Below, in pieces: positions 45,560 through 57,010 of a DNA stretch of 64,000 bases; within the stretch, counting starts at the first letter, position 1; each line of letters starts with the position of its first letter. Origin of the DNA: Diorhabda sublineata (lineage: Eukaryota; Arthropoda; Insecta; Coleoptera; Chrysomelidae); contig NC_079482.1 of the NCBI RefSeq assembly GCF_026230105.1, positions 4,774,001-4,838,000 of the forward strand. The letters run 5' to 3'. Made by a program: the position numbers and the translations under genes. The notes below the pieces were generated by a model. The model had not been told where the DNA came from. It saw only the letters and a list, made by a program, of their open reading frames with translations, and searched no databases.

Positions 45560-46670
45560 TAATTAATCTTCTAAATCTAAATAATCTTGAATCCATGGAC
45601 TTTGAATCTACTCCTCCAAATAACTGGCATAGAAACTACTCGTTTGGTTTGTTATCATCCATACAAACAAATTCTCTGGTAAGTCTAGCAGCAATTCTAT
45701 GAGGACGAAACTTCTCGATAGGTAAAACTTCTTGTTGCCTTATATATAATTACTTATGATGATTAGTAGCTTTGTATGATGCAAAATATAGAGCACATAT
45801 GCTACATGATCCAAAGCTAACTGAAGTAATAGTGAAGCAAATTCACACTCGGAGTCATATTTTTCTGCGGTTTCGTATCCGTTTGACGTCTGACTAATTA
45901 AAACAGGTGGTGGTAACAGCCCCTCTAGTCCCCATAGTCCCCAAATACTAGATCGTCGCACACCACAACATGGGAGAACCTCGCATTTTACTATTTGTGA
46001 TAAATATTGAAATTCACACACATGATTTGCGTACTAAGTCTTTTCAATTATTAAGTTTGTTCAACATTTAGTTGGTACAATGTATTCTGCTACCACAGGA
46101 AAATCATCAACGATCAATTGGCTCCAAATATTAGCCAGCACAATGCCTGCATTCTCAAAGTTTCGCTTGTATAATTCCACAGTAGTTCGATTTCTAGATT
46201 CTTGATATGAACTCCAGTAAGTTCACGACTAAGAAGCACTCGTCCTTCCACTCTGTTGAAGGCATTTCTTCCCGTAGCATTTATGGTAATGTGAAGCAAA
46301 ATCTTTGAAATGTTGTAAAGCGGAAACTATAACTCGTATCGTGGATTTTCGTCTCTTCCTCCATCGCAAGTAAAAATGAATAGGGGTCTTACAAAGCCTT
46401 CTCGAGTTCTCATAAATTTTTCGATAGCAGTCATTTCAGAAAGTCTATGAATGTTTGTGGCATTAGTATTTGCATTAGATGAAGAATGTTTTCCACTACG
46501 AATTACTACGTATGTAGGCCCAGAGTGTGTCACAGTTTCAGGTTTTCCTTCATCATCTTTCTTTATACAATACCTGCGTAGACAGAGGACATGAGTTTAT
46601 ATTTTTCCACGACCACGAAATCATTATCAGGTAATTTTACACAGTAATAAAGGTGCATTGATATTGGTGC
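45560..46670 (-). pseudogene. Degenerate DGG-DENP type transposon-associated ORF
   Basis: Minus-strand coding relic of about 1.1 kb in five or six frame blocks. In order: APISMHLYYCVKLPDNDFVV (46660), HSGPTYVVIRSGKHSSSNAN (46525), MRTREGFVRPLFIFTCDGG and RDENPRYEL (46415-46330), ATGRNAFNRVEGRVLLSREL and TGVHIKNLEIE (46275-46185), CEFQYLSQIVKCEVLPCCGV (46020), LLPPPVLISQTSNGYE (45925), ECEFASLLLQLALDHV, EVLPIEKFRPHRIAARLTRE (about 45730) and PWIQDYLDLED with a stop near 45567. From memory this matches a repeated protein type of insects and some fungi whose centre is D-G-G-P-D-E-N-P-R and A-P-G-x-S-A-(F/Y)-N; I believe it is a DDE-like transposon protein, but cannot name the superfamily. The N-terminus is cut off near 46670 by another repeat. 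Confidence 0.62.
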
Positions 46671-46880
46671 TTGCCCATATAGGATTTTACGATGGGCCCA
46701 GTATAGGCCAAAACTTGAGCCAAGTATGTACAGCTTTGGCCCTAGCTTGGAAGCCATTGGTGGGGCTCTGGGATGATAACAATGTCTCTCGCTTGGTTTA
46801 CAAGCTTGGACCAGACCTGGTTGCCTAGATAAAGACTGGTCTACATCTCTGGGCTAGGCTGGTTGCTTGTAAAATAGTTT
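46665..46880. repeat. GGCC/CTTGG-rich terminal block, left half
   Basis: Imperfect repeats of AGCTTGG, AAGCTTGGACC, GGGCTAGGCTGG and similar. It resembles 47945-48145 in inverted orientation (shared GATGGG and TTGAGCCA blocks), so the two may be the ends of one element. It interrupts the ORF relic to its left. Confidence 0.6.
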
Positions 46881-46904
46881 TCTAATCTATTTTTAATAGA
46901 ATTA

Positions 46905-47785
46905 ATAGTTTTATAGCAATACCCGTGGTGGCTTTGCCCGCGTTTTATTGAACCTCGCGTAATATAGGGATAATTCAATGAGAAATGTATTCTATGCAAT
47001 AATTCAATTTGGAAATTTTATAAAGAAAAGACAAATTATCATTTAAAAATTACATACATTTATTATTTATACCATTAATAATATAACAAATATATACATT
47101 CATTTCATTAACATAAAGATATTAAATAAATGATTTATTATTAAATTAACAATGATTACAAAAACGCAAAACCAAATATTGTATCATATATAATATATGT
47201 CAATACTTCTTTGTGAACCACATTAGTTGTTTTGCCATCTTTTGTTAAAATACACAGATATAAACATACCCTCAAAATTTCATAACTCTATCTTTAATAG
47301 CCTTGACTGGGCGTTGATGATTGAATGAATCAGTCAGTCAGTTCCAAAAACGGAGAAATTAGTTTTTAGATATTCACACGGGACTCATTTCTAAAAAAGA
47401 ATCGCTTCGATATCTCATTCGTCATGAAAAATTGCTAAATATATGGTTTCATAATAAAAATTTTTGTTCAACTCTTTGAACGCTTTCCAAGTCGAATTTT
47501 GAAAAGCGCAGAAATCTGTTCTTAGGTATTTGTACGGAGAATGTTTTAGTGCTAAAACGAAGTCGATACCTCAGTTAGCAGCCGAAAAAATCGAATTTGC
47601 AAACATACCCCGTTTTACCCCTTTAAAATAGAAATTTCGAAAAATCCTTTCTTAGGGCACCTCTACACACCGATACAAAAATACCCTCAACATTTCATGT
47701 CTCTATCTTTAATAGCCTTGGCTGGGCGTTTATGAGTGAATGAATCAGTCAGTCAGTCAGAACATCCTCTTTTATAGATATTAAT
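46905..47785. repeat. Interspersed repeat with two internal direct repeats
   Basis: Starts with AATACCCGTGGTGGCTTTGC. The block TCTATCTTTAATAGCCTTG followed by a CTGGGCGTT..GAATGAATCAGTCAGTCAG segment occurs at 47287 and 47702, 415 bp apart. The sequence between repeats contains ACCCCGTTTTACCCC and AAATCCTTTCTTAGG. It ends TCTTTTATAGATATT. It resembles non-autonomous, possibly Helitron-related, repeats of insects; no protein signal. Confidence 0.72.
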
Positions 47786-47944
47786 GTACATAAAAATATT
47801 AGTTAAATAATTAAACATTTTTTTTATTATTCTATTTTTATTGTATTCTATGCATAAAAGAATTTGATTCATAGAAAATGATTACTTCTACTGTTAAGAC
47901 ATCTATTATGGATAATATGTTAGAACAAAATTCATTCAGTTATT

Positions 47945-48145
47945 CAGAAGTCTGCCAAGCCTGGCTGACTATAGAATGACCGATGTCAGGTTACCCAGAG
48001 TTTAGCCAGGCTTTGGTGAATATGGCATGGCCGGGGCTAAGAATTCAACCAGGCTTGGGCCATTATTGGTTTGCCAAGGCTGGATCTCCCAGCTCTGGCT
48101 CAAGCTAAGCCCCATCGTTCAAGTCTGGGGGCTCCAAATGGGTGA
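47945..48145. repeat. GGCC/CTTGG-rich terminal block, right half
   Basis: Contains GCCAAGCCTGGCTGA, AACCAGGCTTGGGCCA, TTTGCCAAGGCTGGA and GGCTCAAGCTAAGCCCCATC. Probable partner of 46665-46880. Confidence 0.6.
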
Positions 48146-49190
48146 GCGTTTGCTGTTGTAGTTGATCTTACCCAAGACATATCTTTGAAGACTAAGCGCG
48201 TTTCTATTCATGCTACTTGAGTGCTTGAACTAATAACCATATATCATAATGTTTAAATAGTATTTTAAATACCATTGACTTAATGATAAGGGTTGTTTGT
48301 AATACTCGGATCACAAAAAGAAAATAAGGTGAATAGGAACTGCAGCCCTCAGGAACTGCAGTCCTCAGAAGCTGAGTCGTGCAGTTTACGTAACGGTTTA
48401 TTCATATATAATCATTTTCCAACCGAGGTTCTCCTTACTTTAGTTTCTTACTTTCCATTCTGATATCCTCTATAATTTTCGATTTTTCTCATTTTATCAT
48501 TGCTTTGTCGTTTTCTTTGTCATCCTCTTTAGTAGTAGGTATTTTATTCTTTTATATCCACTCCCACAACTCCTTAGTCCTCTACTGTCTTTTTTCACTA
48601 GAAATTTATTATTTTCTTAAAAAATCTACTATTTTATGTCGCTGAGAGAAGCAACTTACGATTATTTTATAATACTTCTGATTCACAGACAGAGATAAAG
48701 AGATTGGGATAAAAATTTCCTGAAATCCTTTGTTCCATTGATTGATTCGTTATGAGATGAAATAGATAATCCAAGACTTTGTCATATCCATTATTTCCTA
48801 AACATTTCGCGTAAATCCATAATCGTCCATAATAAAAGTGATGAAACAGTGAAATCTTTTGACCCGAATAAACATTGTTAAATTTGGAAACGTCTCTCAT
48901 CAATCTCAGTTCTTTTAATTTGCACTTATCATTCCCTTTTGCAATTTCGCTTCCAATTTGGCTTCGATCACAGTCCTAATACCTAGCCCCAAGTCGATCG
49001 AATGCTAATGGTCCGTAACAAGTTTTCATTTCGTATTCTCTCAGATTCTCTTTGGACGCCAAAGATGCAAATTCGTATGTCGCATAAAAATCAGTTTACT
49101 CGATCACAAACACTAAGATTACTAGAATATAAGAACTATGAATAACTGCATATGTAAATATTATATGTATCTACAGTGTGTAAGACGTAA
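48146..49190. other. No feature seen
   Basis: A short duplication, GGAACTGCAG(C/T)CCTCAG, at about 48338-48368. No supported frame. Confidence 0.4.
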
Positions 49191-49194
49191 ATAT

Positions 49195-49520
49195 CAAAAA
49201 TATTTCTCCCGTAGGTCTTGGCAACATTCTAATCTTAAATAAAATGTCTTCTGATCTTATTTTACTTATCAGGAGTCTTCTGCATAATCGCAATTCTTTC
49301 TTTAGAGTCATTCAAATCAGAAGGTTCAGTTTTTTATACATATCCTAATAGAAATAAATCTAGCAATGTTAGATCAGGTGATTGCGCTGTCTATTTTATC
49401 AATTATCGCTTCCGTCTTCACCAATTGGGAAATTAACTAATTCCAAATATCCCATATCGGATTCACTGAAACTTCCTGGTTTCCTGGGTCAGGATATTAA
49501 TTTGTCAAAGTTACAATCAT
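49195..49520 (-). mobile_element. Tc1/mariner-like transposase tail (DUF4817 type)
   Basis: Minus strand, with many stops: YLELVNFPIG, then AQSPDLTLLDLFLLGYV, SDLNDSKERIAIMQKT and RRHFI..NVAKTYGRNIF. The S-P-D-L-T-x-L-D-x-F-L-x-G-Y block and the following tail are those of the insect transposase type with an N-terminal DUF4817 helix-turn-helix. Only the C-terminal third is recognisable and it is strongly decayed. Confidence 0.68.
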
Positions 49521-49915
49521 TAACCTTTTAAGGTGTGATCTTCTCTCATTTAGTTGGGATTTTAGGTTGATAAGTAGCGGCAATTTCACCGAATCGCGTG
49601 ATAGGTAAGTGGAAAAAAATACTCATCAGAAAACGTCTATTGCTACCCATGAGCTCCTGAATAAAAATAATTCAATAGGGATGTAGTTTATCCCTGTCGT
49701 GTCGATGCATTACATTAGTTCGATTTCAATCACTCAGTACATTGGTAGCTGCTGTTCTGTTCGGGTTTTATCTAACCATACAGTCGCATTTCGTTATTTT
49801 TCTTCGAAATTAGCAGTTCCAAAGCTACAACAAATCATATGGAACTACATATCTATATTTCCATTATCGAAATTAAGAAATGTTATGAGTTGTCTCATTG
49901 AAAACAAGAGTTGTT
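49521..49915. other. No feature seen
   Basis: No supported gene; the 72-codon frame at 49699-49917 has no motif. Confidence 0.4.
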
Positions 49916-49919
49916 AAGT

Positions 49920-51090
49920 CGAAAAGAATGCACTGAAATCGAAAAACTTCATGACTCACACTGTGCATGAAGAAATGAAAATGTTTAAGGGATCTGGTCG
50001 AAGACAAAGATCATACATCCCCATAGATTATGATATGAATATTGAAAATCATTTAATTCTATGGGAAAATGAAACGACAAAAATGACGAAATATATACCA
50101 ACAGTAAAACTGAAATGGAACTATCCATTTTGAAGGAAGAAATAAAATCAGTTAAAGGTGGAAAATCTTCTGGTCCTGACGACCTACCTGCAGATACTAA
50201 TTAAGGCACAATATCTAGATGAGATGAACTCCAAGTTTAATAAGATCTATGCAACAGGAGCAAAACCAAAGAAATATCTTCACTGAACGCTTGTCACAAT
50301 TCCAAAGAAACATAATTACAAAAAATACTAACGTTTTTCTTGAAATCATCCACCGTAGGATTCATAAGAAGCTAGAAGAACAGACACACAGTTCGATTTT
50401 GGAAACGGTTTCGGCACAAGGGAGGTTTTTTTGACTACTACAACTTGATGTAGCTTTGTCTTAAGGTCATCCAAAATTTATTGATTATGAGGCATTTGTT
50501 AAAGTGATACACAAACAATTAATAGAAGCCCTGGAACGGAATAATCTTGACAGAAACTGTACTCAAATCGATCTGCATCTATTTGTATGCAGTCCAATAC
50601 TGTGGAGTATTCTTCATAAATGCGGATTCGAATGGAGAAAGCCATTGCAAAGTTTTAAAACAACAAGCTTCTCTGTAGAGAACACAAATTGATATAGGAC
50701 TTAACTATTGTATCTTGTAGAAGCATAATTCTTCAAAATATATTGCAAGCGAAGACTAGAAGCCTTCAAGATGTGAGACTACTGTAGGATGCTGAGAATA
50801 TAGTAGACAGTTCATGTGGTCAATATATAAATGTCCTGAGAGGAATGAAGTAGGACATATGGATCCTTCTTGAAAAATAAAACTTTGATATTTTGGCCAT
50901 AGTTTTGAGAGGTTCAAAATATGATATCCTACAGTTTAAATTACAGGAAAATAATATAAGAAAAAGATCTATTAGAAGGATATCTTAACTTAGGAACCCT
51001 CAAAAATTGCTGAACAGCATATGACTTTTTAGTTCCGTAGCTTTCAAAGTCAAAATACCTATGAAAAAATCCAACCTCTGAAGAGGAAGT
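49920..51090 (+). mobile_element. LINE relic, RT start to C-terminal tail with internal deletion
   Basis: Plus-strand non-LTR retrotransposon. Blocks in order: MFKGSGRRQRSYIPIDYD (49980-50035), EISILKEEIKSVKGGKSSGP followed by DDLPAD (50110-50200), LVTIPKKHNYKK (50285), VFLEIIHRRIHKKLEEQT (50333-50395), QFDFGNGFGTREVF (50390-50430), FIDYEAFVKVIHKQLIEALE (50478-50540), then a jump to ILAIVLRGSKYDILQF-like sequence, RKRSIRRI, LRNPQKLLNS and VAFKVKIPMKKSNL (50890-51085). The Y-A-D-D catalytic block of the RT is deleted. The family is that of 6330-6800 and the tail resembles 14305-14575. Confidence 0.83.
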
Positions 51091-51730
51091 AACTTTTTGG
51101 GATAGTTACTCCTTATTTGTCGTTTAGTCTATTTTATGTCATTTATCTATTATTAGATGTATTCAAATCTAAAACTTAATGGTACGGGCCAAACTGGTAC
51201 ATTTTACAGTTTGTTATAAATAGCTCACTTGGGAGCAGATGACACTTTCTTGAATTAGTCTCTATTGCCAGTTTGAGTCTGTTTCCATGGAAACTTCGGA
51301 CGCCCGTGGAAAACTTGACGAAATTTATTATTTGTATTCCACAAAAGCCCAAAAATTCCCTTTGGCGTGAAACTTTCTAAGAATTTAAATCATTCGGGGT
51401 CCAGCTGTTGCTCGACATGATCAGAAGTTGATGGCATGGAAATGACTAACATAGAGAAAGAACTGCGCGATCTAAAGCGTTTTTGTAGTTTGGAAAAGTT
51501 TCCGAATAAAATTATTCGTTGGAAATAATTAGTCTTTAACAATAGCAACTTTTTATTAATTAGGTTAGTCCCGGTGCTAATTAACAGACATTTTATAATT
51601 CGGCTCAATGAACAATGTAATTGAGTTAATAGAACTAGCTCGTTTTGCCATGGACAGAAATCTTGATAGGAGTAATTTATCACGAAAATTATTCAAATAC
51701 GATGTTAAAGTTTAAAACTAGTTTCAGTAC
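51091..51730. other. No feature seen
   Basis: The 97-codon minus-strand frame at 51390-51683 has no motif. Confidence 0.4.
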
Positions 51731-51734
51731 ATGA

Positions 51735-52660
51735 ATTTTAGGTGGGGCGAAAAGTTCGAAAGCTAACACATAGACGGCGCAACTAATATTCAACCCATAT
51801 GCATTTAGTACCAGCCTTTAAGAGAAATTTGACAGCTATCACACTTTATGTTTGTCAGTTATTGCATTTTGAACGAAGCAACTTTTGTCAGATTGAAATA
51901 AAATGGATAAAATGGATGAAAAGGATTTGGTATAATGATAAAGCATCAGTTTGTGTAAAAAAATACATTTAAAGCTAATGTTGGTATTGATAAACATTAT
52001 TCGGAGTTATGAGATATGACTACCAAGGACAATTGCAAACAGTGGACGCCTTAAATAGGCTATTGCCGATGGATCAAATGAATTCACTGAAATGAAGCTG
52101 ATTGAGAAAGCTGAGACTCCATAAATGAAAAAGGAACATATTGGACATGTTATAAATGGATATTTGGGTATACAATAACTCATCATTATATATGCAGCGC
52201 GAGTAATGTTTGGAGCAGTTCAACGTGAATTTTTTCTTGTTACAATAGATGACACATGGATCTATCATTTCACATTGTAGTACCATCAACAATCAGCTGA
52301 GTTGATTGCAAGTAATAAACCGACTCCAAAGCAAGGAAACAATGATTTACGACGTGGCTTTGTCTGAACGTTTGAATGACGAAACCGCGGTAATACGAGG
52401 TCGAAGAGAAAGAAATGCACCGTGTCATAAAAGGCAAAATTGCAAGTATTTGGCTCCGAATTGCTTTCGTATTCACCGTATTCTCCAAATCTGGTCCCCA
52501 GTGACTTTTACTGTTCTCAGACCTCAATAGGATGCGTGCTGGACAGCAATGAAGAGGTTATCAACGAAACTGAAGCCTATTTGGAAGTTAAAAACAAATC
52601 ATACCATAAAATGATATCGTAAAATTGTATGGCTCTACTATATTTATTCACAGAATCAAG
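51735..52660 (+). mobile_element. mariner transposase, nearly full length, decayed
   Basis: Plus strand. The leader (51745-51900) ends at ATGGATAAAATGG. Coding blocks across frames: MDKMDEKDLV (51903), LKLMLVLINIIRSYE region for the A-W-L-D-K-H-Y block, ADGSNEFTEMKLIEKAETP (52070), KKEHIGHVINGYLGI (52130), LVTIDDTWIYHFT (first catalytic site, D kept), QQSAELIASNKPTPKQGN (52290), then YSPNLVPSDFYCSQT (third D kept) and SNEEVINETEAYLEVKNKSY (52548-52607). The region with the second catalytic D is not recognisable. The 5' flank starts GGTGGGGCGAAAAGTTCG. Inactive. Confidence 0.87.
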
Positions 52661-52699
52661 TTTGTTTTATCAGTTTAACAGTTGTTCTGTTCTTTACGT

Positions 52700-53306
52700 T
52701 CATTTATTTAATAGTTGCACCAAACTCACACTTTTCTGATTGTAACGTAAAATGAAAGTTCAAATACACAATTTGTCCATCAAATAAAGCATAAACATAC
52801 AGTTTGGAAAGCTTAGACTTTCCTCTTGAAACCTCTTCTTTCGGTTTTGAATTGCATCCCTCCAAGTGTTCATTTAACTCAGGAAAGAAATGGTTATCAC
52901 TGTGGGCCAAGTCTGGGCAGTAAGAGGGGTATGAGACAGTATTCCATCCAAATCTGTCCGTCTTTGTGCATACGTTGCACACTCGTACGCTTTTTCTCAT
53001 ACACCTCACACATTTGGGAATAAATATCCACCGGAGAAAAAACATATCACACAGTATTATCTATACCTGGAATAAAATTGAAGCTTTCACGTGTACCAAG
53101 ACAAAAATGAACGTTGTAGGCAGCTCGCTGGAGTTAGATCTGGGAGAAAGGAAGTTAAGCTACTTGGCAGTTTGCCAAAACTCGCCAAACAACAGCGTGT
53201 CCAGCTCCTTGGGAGCCTTATTTAATGGACAACTCTCGTGATTAGTAATTGAAAAATCATTTCAACAACTTGTATGAGACTTGGATAGAATATAACTCAA
53301 AAAATT
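52700..53306 (-). mobile_element. mariner-like element, minus strand, internally deleted
   Basis: The minus strand begins near 53240 with an end-like ACGAGAGTTGTCCATTAAAT, followed by a leader that includes a GAGCTGGACACGC segment, and codes from about 52970 GWNTVSYPSYCPDLAHSDNH, FFPELNEHLEGCNSKPKEEV and a tail to a stop near 52704. S-x-C-P-D-L-A-x-S-D is the third catalytic block of a mariner. The N-terminal half and first two catalytic residues are deleted. It lies tail to tail with the mariner at 51735-52660. Confidence 0.72.
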
Positions 53307-53640
53307 CATTTTCCCATACACTTCACACAGTTGGTAATAAATATCCACCGGAGAAAAAACGAATCCCACAGTGGAATTTATACCTGGAATAAAATAGAAG
53401 CTTTCACAGCTGCCAAGGCAAGAATGAACGTTGTAAGCAGCTCGCCGGAGAGGGATCTGAGAGATAGGAAGTCAAGCTACATGCCAGATCGCCAAAACTC
53501 GCCCACCAGCGTTCCTGGCATGTCTAGCTCCTTGGGAACCTTATTTTATGAACAACCCTCGTGGATCAAGAACTTCAAGAACTTGTATGAAACTTGGATA
53601 GAATATAACCCAAAAAAATTAATTAAGATTTCCATTCCTC
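52990..53640. repeat. 317-bp tandem duplication of mariner 5' end
   Basis: CAC(C/T)TCACACA(T/G)TTGG at 53002 recurs at 53319. The two copies share AATAAATATCCACCGGAGAA, ACCTGGAATAAAAT.GAAGC, GAACGTTGTA.GCAGCTCGC, AGCTCCTTGGGA.CCTTAT, then ACTTGTATGA.ACTTGGATAG. The duplication covers the leader of the minus-strand mariner plus about 60 bp outside it. Plus-strand frames here (52966-53241, 53331-53645) follow the duplication and are not supported as genes. Confidence 0.92.
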
Positions 53641-54285
53641 GATAAAATATATAATGAAAAGTGCAATACTTCATCACTTTGTATCTTAAAAATTGAAGAA
53701 TTTATAGAATTGTATTTATTCACGAGTCGAGACGAGAAAATTCTATTCCATTTTATAAAATCAATAAATAATTATTATGTGGGCAGAAATGAAGTTTTTA
53801 ACTTGCTGTCTGGAAAAGTTATTGCTAAGCTGCGTTGAAGAGATAAGACCTAAACAAACTTATCCCTTTCGAGTTACTTACGTGAACATATTGTAGGATC
53901 GTAATGAAAATGAAGGTTGCCCGAAGATAAACAAAAATATAAAATAAATTCAATAATCGTTCTTCTCAGAGATAACTTTTTTAGATTTAATCGATTAGAT
54001 ATAACAAATTTGAGATTGAGAATATTTTTTACTTTTAATAAAGGTGAGGTGGAACAAGGTATGATGTTTTTTTTATATATTATTAGCACTATATTTGATT
54101 CACAAGAAGTATGGTACAAGAGTAATAGTTCATTTTGAAAAAGCGACTAGAATTTAACTTTTATACATAGTCACCAAACAGATAGAGAGAATGATATCAC
54201 TGACCACAACAATTAACACGCTTTGCTCTCAATTGCTATCGCCTCTTTCAGTTCTGGAAAGTAACTAGGAGCAAGATCAGGATTT
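53641..54285. other. No feature seen
   Basis: No supported frame or repeat. Confidence 0.4.
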
Positions 54286-54289
54286 AACA

Positions 54290-55170
54290 CAGTACCTTTC
54301 GTAAAATATAGCCCAGGCCATCGACAGGGTAAAACTCAAAGACGTTATAAGCATTTTACAAGCAGAAAGAGTCAACGAAAAAAAGTAATCAAGGAACTTG
54401 ACTCACCAAACCGTACAAGAATACAGAACGTTAAGACAGTCACAGTTGATATTTCAATATCAACAGCAATTATACAGGGCGGTAGTTTAAGTCCAATGCT
54501 TTTGAACCTTATCCTAGACCGCATAATAAGCGGAGTCAAAACTGCAGGTAGAAGATACATGATGGGACGTTCCGAATTGTATGCTACGTAGCAAAAGACA
54601 ATCACCAAATGGCAGAACAGTTAAATATAAAGAAAATATGAAGATATTTATCTCTAAGTCTGTCTAAGACAATAAGTAAAGACCCAATAGGCTGTAAATT
54701 AGATCATAGAGTAATAGAATTACGAAGAAGCACTCATACAAACCTATAAAGTCACCAGAATCTCCGGAAGTTTGCTCACAACAAATTCATGTCCATCTCA
54801 AGCAATATGCGTATATACAGAACAGGTGTACGTCCTTTTTTAATCTATACAGCTAAAACGAGAGCTGATACAAGCAGTACAAAACAACTTCTACGAACAA
54901 CTACATGAAAACACTTTGGGACAAAAACAACGCAATTTCAACATTAGACAAACCTTTACCCAATAACAGATGTAGTCAGATGGGTTCGTAGGAGAAGAAG
55001 AGAGAGAAAGCTGCAAAAAAATTCAAGAAGAAGCCAACCACCAAAAGATCAGTAGGCGGACCTTCAAAGAAATGGGTCGAATTATGGACATCGACATCTC
55101 AAAATCGAGACTGAAGAAATTGGAGAAAACAAAAAAAAGTGGAAGAAAAAGAAGATCATAGTTGAATGAA
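54290..55170 (+). mobile_element. LINE relic, RT core edge to C-terminus
   Basis: Plus strand, many breaks. DRVKLKDVISILQAERV (54318), then IQGGSLSPMLLNLILDRIIS (54473-54533), the G-x-x-Q-G-(D/G)-S-L-S-P block of LINE reverse transcriptases, which lies just before the catalytic Y-A-D-D; the latter is not found. Later: KRELIQAVQNNFYEQLHEN (54858), and RSVGGPSKKWVELW (55050), the G-R-P-x-K-R-W-V-D tail box. Related in type to 4381-4680. Confidence 0.72.
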
Positions 55171-56795
55171 TTAGGGAGTTTCTTGAGTGTGGTATGACAT
55201 GTGAGGTCGAGCGTTATCATATCATTACCGTTTATGTTTTATTGTGGAGAGAAGACATTGTTGAGAAATATGTGGATTTTTACTCAATTAAACTATTTTA
55301 TAGAAACAATAACACTCTGCATCTTAGGTTACAAATCTGGTCCTTATTACTCTTGGTTGCAAACACTAATTTTGGAAAAATTATGAAACCTAATTCTTCG
55401 TCAAGGACAAGAATCTGGCAACCAAATGACTAAACTTTCTTTCAACGATAGGTTAAACTTTAGATAATGTGGGACAAGAATTCACTCAATGTTTGCTACA
55501 AAAGACCGTCATCATAAACTTACAAGATTCTTTGACTTTTTTCAGTTGTGTACCCCTATTTCATGGACTGTGATTTTGTTTATCTCCTCCACGTATCGTC
55601 ACTTATTACCACATCTGTTTTAAGCAGCATTAACATTTGAAAATAAATGGAATGAGTGGGTAGATTTTCTCGTGTAGCTTTTTCTCTAATTTTATCTATA
55701 ATTTAATTTGGTAATGGTTTACCTTCTCTTTTCAATTCTATCTTTTTTCTTGGTATCTGATAAATTATAAGAAAGACGCGAAAAAAGTTATTTGTACATG
55801 AACTTTTCCAATTAATCAATGCCACTATTTTAGACCACGGGTATTATGATATAGCTTACCGAAAGAGAGCGCAGAGCAAGTAAAAGAATAATAATAATAC
55901 GTAGTATGCATTGGAAGGAGACTAAGCATTTGCTTTTTGATATGTAATGGAAAGTGTTATGTTAGTTTGGATTATCATTATTCAAATTATTTTTTTTTTC
56001 ACAGCTTTTCAGTGCTTCTGTACTAACCGTCCTTCCCGCGCATGCTGGTACAACATTCAACGCTTTCGATCGGGAACGTAACTTATTTTCTGAATAGCAC
56101 TCGTAAAAAATGATCACTATAACTCGATTGATTTTATAGTAAACTTAGTTTGTATACGAATTTTCATATTATATTCTAGTTTACGTAAACGTGTTTTCCA
56201 AACGAATATTTCTAATAAATGGATGATTTTCTATCTATATTTTCTCAAAAACATCCCATTAACCAATTTTAAATACAGCGAGTTTATACTTTTCACGTGA
56301 GGCAGAAAGTCGCAAGCAGGAAATTGAAAATACTTAAATATTGATTTTCTGTATTCGAAAAGAATTCAACCTACTTTATCGAATCTCTCTCTATCTGATT
56401 TACGATGTTATTTGCAATCTTCTGATACATGATACCTTCAAAAAATATCAAATTTCATAGCGAAATGGAAAATTGGAGTCTTTAAGAAAGAAAAAGTATA
56501 CAAAAAATTGATACATATAAATAAGGTGTTTTTAGAATAATAAAAATTGAAATTTATATGAAAAATATTTGTCGTAGCCTTCTCAATGAAAGGAATCGTG
56601 TCAAAATGATACGTTTTACGGGAGAAAATCTAATGTGTAGGACATATGTGGACATATAGCAAGATTTTATGGATAAAAAACATCTTTTTTTTCTGGTTTC
56701 TTGTCCATCCACCTTCACGTTCTCTAACCGATTTCACCACACCTCTAATATCCTAATTTCTCATTCTATATTTGATACTCATTCATGGAAAATCA
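55171..56795. other. No feature seen
   Basis: Frames at 55194-55433 and 56669-56887 lack clear motifs. Otherwise AT-rich. Confidence 0.4.
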
Positions 56796-56799
56796 TAGA

Positions 56800-57010
56800 A
56801 CAAAATAAAGAGAAATTGAAAGCTATTGAAGTGAATGCAGCATTGCCTAGAACATTTCGAGATCGGAAGCATTTGATGTATATCTAGAAGAGAACATATG
56901 GTTGTGGTAGGGATATTTATAAAAAATGTAAGGTATCAAAATGGACACCGCAAGAGAAAACCTGTGGAAACTGGAACGAGAGGGTGAAATTGTAAGTAAC
57001 TTTTCGGTGA
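56800..57010 (+). mobile_element. Possible LINE C-terminal relic
   Basis: EKLKAIEVNAALPRTFRDRK (about 56810-56870) and, after breaks, SKWTPQEKTCGNWNE (56936-56985) resemble the E-K-L-K-A-x-E-x2-(F/A).. R-x-S-R-x-D-R and W-x-P-x-G-K-R-x-R-G-R-P boxes of LINE C-termini. Weak. Confidence 0.3.
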
